Shown here: one piece after another, positions 1-12,886 of the stretch
How the letters are laid out: the number at the start of each line of letters is the position of its first letter
Numbering within the stretch: position 1 is the first letter of the stretch
The notes under the pieces: generated by a model
Database searches by the model: none
Told to the model about the DNA's origin: nothing
The model's input: only the letters and a program-made list of their open reading frames with translations
Translations under genes and position numbers: made by a program
Origin: Certhia americana
Lineage: Eukaryota > Chordata > Aves > Passeriformes > Certhiidae
Reading direction: 5' to 3'
DNA length: 64,000 nt
Assembly (NCBI GenBank): GCA_018697195.1
Contig: CM031878.1
Coordinates: 8,385,786 to 8,449,785, forward strand

Positions 1-718
1 GGCTGGGAGCAATACCAGTGCCTGATGCAACACACCTATGTTATTCCAAGACAGAGTTCCCATGTACCTGCACCAAGAAGTTTGGTCCTAAACACAGAGA
101 ACTTGGTTGTGCTGCTGTAGCTCTGACACCAAGGCTGCCTCCACCATGCCCATGAGGGACCTGTCTGCAGGAGTGATGAGCAGGACAATTAGGAGTCTAA
201 CTCAGCAGAGATCAGCTGTGCTAGATGGAAACCCATCAGTCCAGAGCAGGTCCCTCAATGAGGGAAGCAGCCATCTGCAACCTTTGCAACACCTTCAAGG
301 TCTGCAGCAGAGCCCAGGTCACACAAGGGGTTTTGGAGCCAAAACCACCCATGTCCCCAAATCTCCAGTGTATTATCTGCATCCCAGCTCTTCCTTCATG
401 CTGTCTTCACTCAAACCAGAGTTATTTGTTTATCATTCTCTGCCCCAACAAGTATCATTCATTTTCCCATCCTGCATCTGCTCTCTCAGACAGCTGGGCA
501 GGATCTGACCCATACAGAGACTTGCTGAGCTTGCCTAGAGCTGGCTGGACACCCCCCACTGCCTGTGTGGGGATGAAGATTCACTGGAGGCAGATATACC
601 TAGTCCCTGCACAGCTCCTTTGCAGTGCTCCTCTTTGTGAAAGCCTCAGCACCAAAGATGCCCCAAGCCTTTCCAGAACAGCAATGTACCCACGGCTGGA
701 GTTCAGCATATAGCTCAG

Positions 719-767
719 ATCCTGGCCTGTTCCCAAGGCACAGGCATTGCCTCCACCTGCTAAGCCC
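719..767 (+). repeat. 49-bp dispersed duplicate, copy 1
   Basis: Matches 1632-1680 at 44 of 49 positions without gaps. The most conserved part is TGCCTCCACCTGCTAAGCCC. Flanking sequence does not match, so the duplicate is short. It could be an unrecognised old repeat or a local duplication. Confidence 0.6.
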
Positions 768-958
768 TGTGGCTTTCCCAGCTCCCCCCTGGCACCCTCA
801 GGCCACCTCCCAGGGACTCAGCATGAGCTGCCAGACCCTTGGGCTCCCTCAAAGCCCTGTGCTGCACACACACCTGCCTTCTGCTTCCCACTGACTCATT
901 CCACTGTGATTCACCCCCTCCTGACTAACTCATTTCTGCCACAGCCCCATGCAGGAAG

Positions 959-987
959 GGAGTGTGTGAGTGTGTGAGTGTGTGTAT
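959..987 (+). repeat. GTGTGA/GT microsatellite
   Basis: A short run of GTGTGA-type hexamers passing into GTGTGT. It is simple-sequence DNA with no evident function. Confidence 0.85.
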
Positions 988-1631
988 GCAACACGGGCAA
1001 TGACACAGACTCTGCAAGGCAGCAAGCCGGGCAGGGAGCCTGGCCTGGCCATGCCAGAACCCTCGCCCCCTGCAGCACCCAGAGGGGCAGGGGTGACACC
1101 ACTGGCTCAAGTCCATTGTGGGGACAAGGGACAGAGGCAGGCTGGGAGTGCTGCCAGGATAAGGAGCAATGCTAGGGGAGGGCTTCTTCCAGGCTCTGAG
1201 GCTGCCTTCCAGGCAAACACATTCCCTTTATCAGCCCCACCCGGCTGGCTGTGGGAGGGTTACCCAGCACTGCCACAGCTCAGATCCACAGGAAAGATGT
1301 CTGCCAGCTAAGCTGCCTTTGGGTAGAGCCAAACATGCCCCCCCAGGCTGTGGCTCTTCCTGGTTTTACTCTCCCAGGCGGACAGATTCCTGGGAGACAC
1401 GAAATTACTTCTTCTAAGCATGGCTATGGTCAGCTGGCATCAGCTAATGCCACTGTGCATGTGGGGCCCACAGGCTTGGCCAGTTCCTCAGTGTGGACAA
1501 CACAAGTCACACACATGATCTGTGTACACACATCCTCTGCAGGCTGCTCCTCTGACTGGCAATTCCCTAATACTTGGGGATGAGGCTCAAACAGGCTTTG
1601 CCCTACATCCTTTCCCTCCCCTCTTTTCCAC

Positions 1632-1680
1632 ATCCTGGCCAGTTCCCAAGCCACACACACTGCCTCCACCTGCTAAGCCC
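1632..1680 (+). repeat. 49-bp dispersed duplicate, copy 2
   Basis: Second copy of the element at 719-767, same orientation, about 0.9 kb away, with five substitutions and no indels. Confidence 0.6.
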
Positions 1681-4600
1681 TTTCAAGGTCTGCCCAGGTA
1701 ACCTCAGTCCCCTCAGGAAGACCAGAGCAGACAGAGGTGACAAGAGGAAGGTGGCACTGTGCAGCTGTGCCAAGCCCAGCAAGAGCTGTGGCACACACAG
1801 GAGCTCTGCACATCCATCTGTGTCTGAGCACAGGAGAGCTGTGGTGTGAGCATGAGATGCTGCTGCATGCAGCACACCCGGTCACAGATCTGTGCCTCTG
1901 CCTGTCAGAGCTAGAGGATCCACTTCCTATTGACTACAACAGAAAATTACTGGCATCATTCTGGCTCTTCTCTCACTCTTTCCTCTCCACGTCACATGGG
2001 TCAGTCTCATGCTGACAAGGGGCTCTGGTCCCTTCGACCCAGGAGCACTTGGCCAGCTGCAGCATTTTGCCCGCAGCCACACACAGGATACTTGGGACAT
2101 GTGCACTGCAAGAGAACAAGTCAATCAAGCATTATGTCTTCAGCAGGGTCATGCAGCCCCAGCTTAGACAGAAAGCCCTGTCCCCCAGGAGTTAAGGCCA
2201 AAGTAAACCATATTTTGGCCAGGGAGCAAGAGACAACACTTTGGGCTGGAATGTCACATATTAATAGGCACAAAGAATGATTTTCTGCCAAAGCTTAGGA
2301 TTGTATGCCAGAACTGCTGCTTCTCCCTGGACTTCTAAATTTTTGATCCTCACTATGTATACACAGAGCCTCTTCTCTCTTCTCAGGACGATGAATTACA
2401 AGTTTTTGTCCCATGGCATCCTTATGGGCTTCTGCAGCTTCGTCTGCACAGCACCCCTCCTCTTATCAGGATGCTCCAGTACTTCAGGTCTCTTCTAGGA
2501 AAGAAAGGGGGACATCCACAGTGCTCACCATGTGTGAGCAGGGCCAACACCATGGTCACAGTGTCACTAAGGTCACAGCAACTGGGCAGGCTTCTGAAAG
2601 AAACTCAGCAGCCACCAGCAGGAGTGACACAGCAATTTAAATGCACATGCTTAAATCAGCCTACCACAACTGAAAAGATGGGCTTGTCTACAAACTCTGG
2701 GAGCCCCTAAGAGGAGAGCAACAAACCTATATGAGTTCTTGGACATGGTCAGCTCCCTGACACAGCCCCCAAGAGCAGGGGAAGCTGAGGGACAGCCCTA
2801 TATCCAGTTAAGCAGCTGGGGACTAATCCAATTTGAGCCAGACTGACTGACTTTTGAGACAGACTTTCCTGCCGCACCCTCCTTTGTGACTAACAGAGGG
2901 GTAACATCCCATCTCAAACAACCCTCTCCAGCTGGGATGAGAGAAGGAGCAGAGCAGAGACAGACAAGCTGCTCTTGATTCTGACATCTCTCCCACACCA
3001 ACAAACTCTTGAAAGTGCCTAATGTTCCCTTTTTGCAGTCCAGGTGGCTGAAAAGAGTGGCAGAGTGTTCACCCAAAATACAGTGAGTAGACCCTGCTGT
3101 TTTCAAACAGCACATTCCAGGTCAGCAACCTGGGAACTACCAGCAGAGAGGAGCCCAGTTATACACCCACATTTATGTTTGTTAGTGGCAAGCTTCTGCA
3201 GCACAGGTGATGCCAAAGGATGGGGTGAGAAGTGAGGATTTGGAGCAACAACAGAATTCAGGCTTTCTCACAGTGCTAAGCAGCAATGAATCCGTGAAGT
3301 TGATGTTTCTGCTGAAACAGTTCTGGGTTACTGGGATAGACAAACAGAGAATGACCCCAAGAACAGGCTGGCTACCAAGGTAAACAGATGTTTTGGTTTC
3401 TGAGAGCTCCAAAACAAGCCCCACTTCTCATGCAGATCTATGCTCCTTACAGTCCTGCCCTTCTAGTGCTTAAAAAAGTGGAGAAGCCTCTAGGCTGCTA
3501 ATTTAGGTGGTGGCTGCAGAGACCCTCATGGGATATTCCCTGGAACCAGCTTTCATCTCCCAGGAGAGCTCAAACAGTCCTTTGCTCCAAAAATCACATC
3601 TGAGGTCATCTGATCCAACATAAAGATCTGAAGTGGAATTACTTTAAATAAAAGATCAGATGGGGGAGCACATCTATGCCACTGGATGGAGCTGAATGGC
3701 CAAATTCCTGCTAAGCTGGCATTTAAAACCTGGAAGTTTTAATGACTAAACCACCTTACTCTGTACATGTCTTGGGTGCATTGGCTGGATGTCTCATGCC
3801 ATCCAAAGCTCAGGATGGAAACTACCTGTGTCCACTTTTCATCTTGCTGCAGGAAGGGAAACAGAGGTTTCTGCCATCTATCCCTTCCCTATCCTTTTGC
3901 GGGACCCTCTGCTGCTGTGCCCCATGGGACATGCTGAGCAGACAACATCAAGAAGAGGAGCTTGGAAAACAGTTAGAATTGGGCTTTCCTGCTCAACTAC
4001 ACATGAAAAATCCAGTTTTAGCTCAGGTGGGTATGAAGCTTCCTCTTCTGTCAAGGCAAAATGTGTCTGTAGGCACCAGAGACTCTCCTCTTCTGCATTT
4101 TGGAAAGATCCCCCCTTACAGGCATTGCCTTTTACCCTCTGCTGCCTTCACCAACCCTGAGCAGGCTGGAGAGGCCCAAGTTCTGGGTACAGCAGAGGTG
4201 CTGCTAATTCGCGTGCCACTGTGGGAGCAGCTATAAATGCAATAGGGGAAAGAAGGTGGAGCAAAACCAAACCATCCAAAAATCCCATGGAGAAGGTACC
4301 CAGCCACTTCAGTCATTATTTACCCCAGGATACAGTTCCAGTTTTCACCTGGTTTTAAAGCTCTCCACTTAGTTGCTCTCACTGACTTTCACAATTTCTT
4401 TTCTCTCTGCCCCACTTCCAGGAGGGACCTCATAGGCTGCTGCCTCCCAGCAAAAGGGTCTCCATGACCTTTGTAATTCAACACACTGGGAAAGGCTCAA
4501 TCAATTCCCTCTATTCCTAGGCCAACACAGACCTCAAAAGCCGTCTTTGTTCCTGTTATAAACCCTATCCCACAACCATGGCTTAACCCTTAGGGCACTG

Positions 4601-6774
4601 CCTCAAATGAAGAGAGTTCCACAGAAGCAAGAGAAGCAAGGCAGTTTGCAGCATCCACGGGAAGCTAGACCTGCCCTACACTAACAAAAGAGCTGTACTG
4701 ACAATCTGCTAGTGGCTCGAAGGAAGCATTCAGATACACACAACAGGGTGTGAGGGATGTCTCTGGCCATGCTCATCATCATTACAAACTACCCTGCCTC
4801 ACACTGCTGCAGCAACATGGGCAGGGTTTGTGCTTATGCCTCTTTATAATCTCCTGGTTTTGCTCCGCCAGCCCTCAGTTCAGCAGGTTTATTACAAAAC
4901 ATGCTCCATGCATGCAGATTTGGGGTTACACAGAGGAATAGGGATGAGGAAGGAAACAGCTGGAACTGGGCACCCCCATTGTCAGTCTTGCAAGGACTCC
5001 TCTGCTCCGGCCATTGCTCCATGACCAGGAGCAAATCAGAGCCCAGCAAGGGATGCCAGGCTGTTACTACACAGCCTGCATCCTGATTCTTGGCTTGCTG
5101 AGATAAACTCAGACCCCCATCCCAACTCACAAGCTGGGGAAGCAGTGCCATGGGACTGTGCATAATTATAAACCCTGGACATGAGAATACAGAGGACATG
5201 GAAGGTACAGCCAGGTCTCACTTCCTAGCATGATCCTTGGCACAGGAAAAGGCAGTATGGAGCAAGGGCTGCCAAAAATGCCAGCTCTGCAGCTGGAACA
5301 GAGCTGCCCAGCAATATCCTGAAACACCAGTTCCATGGCAGACAGAGCCAGCTTGTACCACTGCATGCCAAAACACCACCCTGGCAGACAGGACGGGGTA
5401 GGGCCATCTTGCAGCACCCTAAAATCCCATTTCCTACCCGATGCTGTAACTTCCCCTCTGCCCTTTTCCGGTCCTGCTCCACCCCTTCCTTCTCCTCTGG
5501 CTTCAGGGAAACTGAGTCACAGCATGCTGGCCCTGCCCAAGGATGGAGAGTGGGTGGGCAGACCCAAGCCCCTAGCACAGTGTGGGGAGTGGAGCAAGAG
5601 TGGTACCAAGACCTCTGAGAACCCCAGTGATGGGGAGGGATTAAAAGGTACCCACATACTCTACACCAAGCACCTCTCCCAGCTGTGAATCTCCTTGATT
5701 CCCACCTCTCCTAAAGCAGAAGTTAGCCCCCAATCTGCTGCTGGCCATATGGACTGCACCCAGACCTGCTGGGCTACACAAACTGACCCTGGTGCTCTCT
5801 GCCACCAGAGGGGACCAGGACATTTTCTTAGCATTAAGAAAAAAGAAAAAAAAATATTAAAGACCAGATAGAGTATTATAAATTAGAAGAGTGCCATCAG
5901 TCTCAAAAGGTTGGTAGGGGACTGGATGCTTCATTGAGAACAGGTCACAGCATTCTTTACCTTAAAAGATTCATATGTTTGAATAAAGACTTGATACTCT
6001 GGTCCAGCTTTAGGAGCTGATAAGTTTCCAGGTACTGATCTCAGGCTCTGTTTTTATCACACACCTACAGAAACCTTTTTGAGGACCTGCTAACTAGTAA
6101 AGCTTCTTGGGACCTGGTCTACAGCAATGTTCACCCACAGCAGAACCCTAAAATCCCAAACTGGTGCAGTACAAACTCACCATTCATCTATCTGCCTTGT
6201 AGACAGATAAGTTAAAGATTTGTTAATTCAGGCGCTGGGCCAGATATCTCATGAATGTTATTAAAGTTATGACTTCTTGAGTATGTTTCTCAAGATTGCA
6301 GTGTGGCTAAGAGCCCAGCATTGCCCAGTTCAGCTGGGACAAAGAATGAGAAAACTGAACTCAAGCTGCAAAAAATGCACAGCTATTACACACTGCTCAT
6401 CTGTAAGTCTCCTGGCATCTTTTCCCAGGCTTCTGTCTTCTTGATTGCCTTGCTCCACCTTCCTGGGGACTATCTGAAAACTGACTCTTTCACCCCTCCC
6501 TGGGGAAGTGTGTTAAGGTGGTATTTGCTTTTATTGTCATGCAAAGCATAACATTATTGCAATACCCTTGCCCCAGCTCTATCTCCCAGGACAACATAAT
6601 ACTAGATGAAATTCATTATCCCCTATCACTTTATGGTACTATCTTTTCATTTCTCTGTTAACACACATCAGAGACGTATCAAGTTACAGGCCAGCCCACT
6701 CCAAAGGAAATTCTCTTTTGCCTTACAGGGACTTGCACAAATGATACCTCTTATTTTCAGTACCAAAAAAAGCC

Positions 6775-6861
6775 CAAGCCACCACCAAAAAGTAATTAAA
6801 AAACCCCAACCCACAAACCAAGGAAAAAAAAAAAAAAACCACCCCAAAAAAACATACTCTC
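6775..6861 (+). repeat. A-rich low-complexity tract
   Basis: Long A runs broken by CCCC-type interruptions, including one run of 16 A. It resembles a decayed poly(A) or simple-sequence tract. No retroposed body was recognised next to it. Confidence 0.7.
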
Positions 6862-9800
6862 CAAAAATAGCATTTGAAGGTTCACTTAAGGACAGAATTT
6901 GCCTTTTCTGTTCAGACCACCACTTTGGTCAGATCTTTCCCAGGCTCTGGAGGGCAGCATTCTCACTGCTGCTCAAACAGCTTCATCAGCAATGTTTGGA
7001 GTCCTGTAGTGAGCAAGCTTTAAGGGTGAGACGTCTATTCCTTCCCAAAAGTGCCTAGTACATGAACACAGGCACTTCCTGGTAAACTGTTCCTCCTTGC
7101 TTCCAGCCTCTGCTACAGGGGTGGCCTCTGATAGCAGCCTTCCTCTAGAAACATCACTGCATTTTGCTCAGTTACTCCAGCTCTGTCATATTGTAGGGAA
7201 ACTGAATTAAACAGCTGAAATCTGTAATAAATCATTCCTACTGAGCTGCCAGGGAAATTGCTGCACAGAAGAAAGAGAAAGGCTGTAAGTCTGTTTCCTC
7301 AACAAATCTAAGCCACAAAACAGCCTTTGGTTACAGGGAATAGGCACAGCAGCAACAGGAGCACTTTCAGGGGGGCAGATTGATGCCACCAATTTTTCTG
7401 TCCTCTTTCTCCAGAATTATCACATGGCCAGCACAGATCATTGCAAATACCTTAAGATCCCAGACTGTCAGCCTAGGAAAGAGGTCGGCAGACCAGACCT
7501 ACATGAAAAGTCTGAGAATATTCTAGTTCCTCAGAAACAGCTTATATTTTTAGCTTTTGCTGCTGTTAAAAGATGAATTGAAAGCAAAGCTCAGACTCTC
7601 TACTTGATGCCATAACTGCTTTATTTTGCTGGCAGCCACGGCAGAGAGGATCTTGAGAATTACGGCCTTTGTCCACTGCTGGCCCAGCTATGCTAATCTC
7701 ATCAGCAATGCAAACGCTGGTATAGAAAGGGCTGAGTGGCAGGGCTGGCCTGACAGCTCCAGCAGCGCTGACTGGCAGTAAGCAAACCCTGGTACACGGC
7801 ATCCAGGCATTTTCTCCCGGCCTGAGTGGAGAGCTAAGAGTTGGCTCTTGCAAGCCATTCTTCATGCATCTTCCAGACAATCCATACAGCCCAGCAGGAC
7901 TCAGCTACCTTCTCACAATTTAGGGAATGCATGTAGAAACATTAGGTAGAAACATTTAGGGGGAAAGCAGGTAGAGTCGAAGTTTCCTCTTGGTCCCACT
8001 GATCTATCACCTCTCTGCTGAAATCCCCACCACTCTTCCCACAGCAGCAGCATTCAGGTTGGTCCTGATGTCCCACAGGGCACTGTCCAATTTTGCACTC
8101 AGGGTGGTGTCCCCACCTGATTACAAGCAGGCATGTCCTGGACTTGCCTCAGGTAATGGCAGAGGCAAAGCAAAGCAGCACGTAACCCAAACATTTCTCT
8201 CCCAGCTTCAACACCACGGCTCACCCAGGAGGAAATCTCTCTTGGCTGCTTCTCTCTAAATGTTTATTCCAGCACTGCCTATCTTAACTCCTCCCCAAAT
8301 TGGCAACAAATTATATGACCCCACTACCTTTGGGCTTTTTTTGGTCCTTTGTGCTTAAAACTTTGTAGTATGAACAGGTAAGACAGCAAAAGAGGGGGCA
8401 GTGGTTCAAAGATGACATGTTTGTAAGTCATGGGGTCACAGTGCCCAAGACATTGAGCTTTGGGCAGAGATCTTGGCAGGCAAGGTGTTTTACAAATGAT
8501 AAAAGAGAAAACTTCCTCTGCCCTAGAAAATGGCAATTCCCACCCCAACACACACATTTGACCAAGAGCTTCATCTGCTGGGCTCTGCATCACTTCATGA
8601 TATTCCATAGCACATCTTGGGGCCTTAGTCCAGAGGAAAGATGAGAAACCACTGGCTGTGAAAGCAGGGTCAGAGGGAACTACAGTGTGGCTCAATGGAC
8701 TTTTACCATGCTCTGCCACCACCTGCACCCAGAACATAATGTAACGCCAACTCTCACATCAGTACTGAAGGTCACACATATGGTAAGCAGTGCTCGAGCT
8801 GCTGACCCAAAACTGCCTTCAGTGTCAGGTACCAGTATCCCAGATTTCTCCATGGGATGGAAACTCCAGCCCCTAGTGCAGAGCAAGCTGTTTCACTCTG
8901 AAAGCAGAAGGAACCTGTTGGAAGTGAGAGGGAGGAAGCAGACTGCTGTCTGCCATGGGCGGCTTTCCCAGAGCCTCCATGTTCCAGCTTCCATCTCCTT
9001 GTTTGCTCTCCCTTGGGAACACCAGGGTCTGGAGTCCAGGGAACATTGTGCAAACAAGTCTAGACTATTTGGGAGTTTTAAGATGACTGAAACTGCAGAA
9101 CTGGACAGAAGTGGGCAGTCCAATACAGATCTTACAGTAACCTTACATAACAGAAGGACACTAGGGCATATTGGAAAGGGTGAAATGGTTTTTAGGGCAA
9201 TACATGAGGCCTTGTATCCTGGAAAGGAGGGGTCACAGCTCAGGCAAAGATTATGACATTGGTGAGTGCAGAGCTATTTGGGTAGCTCCCAGACAGGCAT
9301 CCTTTCCCATCCATTTTTGACAGAACACCCTGGCCACAGGCACTAGAGCAGCATGTGCCACCCCATGGCAAGCCCACACAATTAACATCCATACATCTCC
9401 AGAGCATTGTTCCCCTCTCACTCTGGGCTGGGCACAGAGCTGTGGGCAGGGTGCTGCAGCTTGCTTGCCAGCAGTGACCTTTGAGAGGTGTAATGAGAGA
9501 GGTTTACAGCTCACACAGCCATCCATGTTGACACGAGCAAGCTGTGCTTGCTGCCAGCAGGTCCTTTTCCCTGGCTTACATCCAGGCCTTCAGGCATATC
9601 ATGGATGACAAGTCAGGTCTCAGCCACACTCACATTATGGCCAGGCTGGAGATGGCTTCCTGACCCATTCCCTCTGCTAGTACATGATTTCCCCTTCACC
9701 CATAGGAGCCAACTCTCTTACCAGTATCTGGTAAGGGGTCTACCCAAAGGCAGCTTCCAAAATGTTTAACTTCTCCTTTACCTGCCCCAGAGGTTGGTCT

Positions 9801-12714
9801 CAGACCATATCAGAGGAGTCACAAGAGTGTCTGCTCTCCCTCAGAGTACAAATACCCTGGAGCAAGGCAAACTAGCTGTGCAAGGTGGACAAACAGTACA
9901 GGGCCAGACATCCTGGGAAGGTGCAGTCATGGCTGGAGCCACTTACATTCATTAACTGAGGACAATCAAGAGCAGCAGAATGGCTTGCTTTCTTCCATGG
10001 TACAGTGAGAGGGATCAAGAGATTGATTTGTTCCTGTCTGGGCATGCTCTGCAGCTCAGGGCTTCAAACCAAACAGGTCTGCAAACAGGAGCTGCCTGCC
10101 CACACCCCAGCAAGGGGTGAAAGAGGGGTGGGAAGATGGACAAAACACCCCTGGCCACTCACCCTGAGGCTGCTGCCAGAAGAGAACAGCTCCAGATGCC
10201 AGATTGTCAGTCAGGAGTCCAAGGGTGTCAAGCCCATGACACAGCTGGGACTAGGCTGCACTGAAGGCTGTGGCACCCTGCACATTTGCCCAACTGCCCC
10301 TCTGCCCCATGATGCTGCCAGTGGCAAACTGCCATAGGAATACCCTCCAGCATGCTCCCCTATCTCACATGTCCCTGCTTTCCCTTTCTTGTCCTCTCCC
10401 TGCCCCAGACAGCCCCAAACACCCAAAAGCCTCAACATACTCCTAAAAGGCAGCACCTTCACCAAGGAAGGAAATGGGGCAGAGGTGGAAGTCCACTCCC
10501 ACAAGCCCTCATCCCTGCCAACCTCAGGGGCAAGGACCCCACTCTGGACCCAGGTGCATTGCACCCCACCTTGTCTATTCTCAAGGCAAGGCACAGGAGA
10601 GCCACACCGACAGATCTGGGGAACAGAGGCCTTTTTAACTGCATCTCCTTTGTGCTGTGGCAGGCAGGGATATTTCAACATTCTCACCTGTCCTAGAGGG
10701 TCTGCTCTATGGGGGTGACATGCACCCCCTCTCCAGCACAGCTGCCTGCAGGTCAGAAATCCCCAGGAGCTCTTTCTACATTGCAGTAGCACCACATCTG
10801 ATGGGAAAGGGGGTCTGAGACTCTTTTAGATGCATCCTTGCAGGTGCCTCCTAAGCCTCTGCTCTCAGCTCCAGACAGTTTCCACTTCAGGCAGGTTGGT
10901 ACTGCTGCATCAAACCTCACCGAGGCTTAAACAGGAGACAGGATCCCCCTTTGTTTCTTGCCCTCAAAACTTTTCCCCCGACCATTGCTACATGCCACTA
11001 AACAGTCTGGGTGGTAAGCAGAACTCCTCTTCCTTTCATCTCTCTCACACAGGCACAAGGGGAAGACAAAAGACCCTCTTGAACCACACTCAGGAGTGAT
11101 ACCTGTCAATATCTTTCAACATGTAAATTCAACAACCTTGCAGACAAGAAAAAGCCCCCACAAACTTCCCAAGCTTCTCTCTCTGTTTTACGCTTTCCCA
11201 CAACCAGTTACATGACTTGAGAGTTATAGCAGAAGCTAGCAAAGCCTCAGTCCTGATCCAGGATGAGTCATGGAGCTCCAGAGGCCGTGTAACTTCCTTC
11301 TGATACCATCAACCATGCCTTACACAGCTAAAAATAAAGATGGGCCAAAACTGCAGAGCCACATCGTGCCTCGACATGAAACTTAGCAATGCTTAGCGCT
11401 GCTGAAAAATCACCTGAGCAGGTGGAAACCAAAAAGTGCAGAGAAACCAAAAGTCCTGGGTGTACCAAGAAGGGAGAGGCCAGGAGGCCTCACCCTATGC
11501 CACGCTGGAGGGATGGAGAATGGTGGTGACAGATGGCAAGTAACCATCCAGCCATAAAGAGATGGCCAGAGCCAGGCTCTCATCTCACTCAGTGTTGGGC
11601 TTTGGAGTATTTCCACACCTAGAGGTTTTGTGAAAGACTGTTTTTGACAATGCATGCTCCCATCTGAGACAACAGGAATCAACTGCTGCAAACAGGAAGG
11701 ACGCTGCATTTTTGGCAGGAAAAGACTGGAAAGCTGCAGTCTGCTTCCCACCAGGCAACACATGGGCATCTGCAAAGCAAGGTCCGAGGGATGTTTGGAG
11801 CTAAAGGTTAGAAAAAAAGGTCACAGATACAACTGATATGGCTTAGATGTTGAGGTAAGTGAGGAATTCAAAGTTCTTCCTAATCCCTGGGAAACTGTGC
11901 CCAAGCAAAACCTTCACACATGAGGATACAGGATTCTCACACAGATCTTAGCAGGAAGCCGTAGGATTGCACACAAACAGGAGCTCAGAGGGACATTGTC
12001 AATGTTCAGAAACCTAAAATAGCCTCAGCAGATGATCCTCTGCTCCATTCTTGGGAGCAGCAAGAACTGAACAAGGATCCAGCTGTCCCAACACTCCCAT
12101 GAACAGGATCTTTGAATGCCCGACCTATTCGCAACAGAGATGGTAGGGCAAATAGGGGATTCCTTGCATAACTCCAGGGCCAATATCCACAAGGAACCCA
12201 GAGCCCCAGCTCTGAAGGAGGAGGTAGCACGTTCTTGTGGTTTTCAGTGGAAAGACAACCTAGTGCTACATCAGCTGGTCAGGCTCTGGGACAAGAGCAG
12301 CCTACACACACCAAGAGAAGGCTGGAGGACATTAGGCTGACTGCTTTCTGTTGAAGATATAAATTCCACTTTGCCCAATTGTTAGGTTTCCCAGCTCAGG
12401 GTTCCATCCCATTCCCAAGAGAGGCAATTCTGTCCATGGTTCTGCAAGCTGTATTAGTTTCCAGACTACTGCCAGCTACACTAAACTGAACCAAAATTGC
12501 TAATTCAGCCCAAATAATAAACTCATGGATATCACCTGGGTAAGGTGATATACAAACCAGAGAACAGCCTCATGCTGTGGCCAAGCAACAGGAAAATAAA
12601 TAAATAAATCCTGATTTACACATAAATGGGAGATTTGCCATCCATGAAGACATTAAAATAATTGGTTAGCAAGGAGGGGTGGGAGAAAAGTGGGCCCAAT
12701 ACTATGCCAGAGGG

Positions 12715-12886
12715 GTGCAAGCAACTGGCACAGGTTGCTCAGCTGTGGATGCCCTATCCCTGGCAGAGTTCAAGGACAGGTAGGATGGGGCCCTGAACAA
12801 CCTGGTCTACAGTGTGGCTCCCCTGGCCCATGGCAGGAGGGTTGGAATGTGATCTTTACAGTCCTTCCAAACCAAGCCTTTCTATG
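12715..12886 (+). mobile_element. CR1 LINE 3'-end fragment, + strand
   Basis: The fragment carries the diagnostic CR1 3' untranslated pattern: a truncated 'lone ...GCACAGGTTGCTCAG' segment, then 'CCCTGGCAGAGTTCAAGGAC', 'CAACCTGGTCTA' and 'GGTTGGAATGTGATCTTTA', ending near TTTCTATG. CR1 is the dominant avian LINE and is usually 5'-truncated, as here. There is no coding capacity. It is diverged and therefore probably old. Confidence 0.85.

Larger units (their letters stand above)
1..12714. other. Gene-free DNA of about 50% GC
   Basis: I read both strands and found no exon with a recognisable protein, no tRNA and no clear transposon in this stretch. Open frames of up to about 190 codons exist on both strands, but none encodes a sequence I recognise and many overlap on opposite strands. 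Hand counts over scattered 60-base lines give close to 50% GC with no marked strand skew. Minor structures listed separately are a GTGTGA microsatellite, an A-rich tract and a 49-bp dispersed duplicate. It may be intergenic, or an intron of a minus-strand gene starting in the CpG island to its right; the sequence does not decide between these. Confidence 0.6.

Noticed and set aside
8687..9256. Plus-strand open frame of 189 codons
   Set aside because: The translation has no recognised family or repeated pattern and is overlapped by antisense frames.
10211..10795. Minus-strand open frame of 194 codons
   Set aside because: No recognisable domain, no CpG island or splice context, and open frames also lie on the opposite strand. 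About 50% GC DNA gives such frames by chance.
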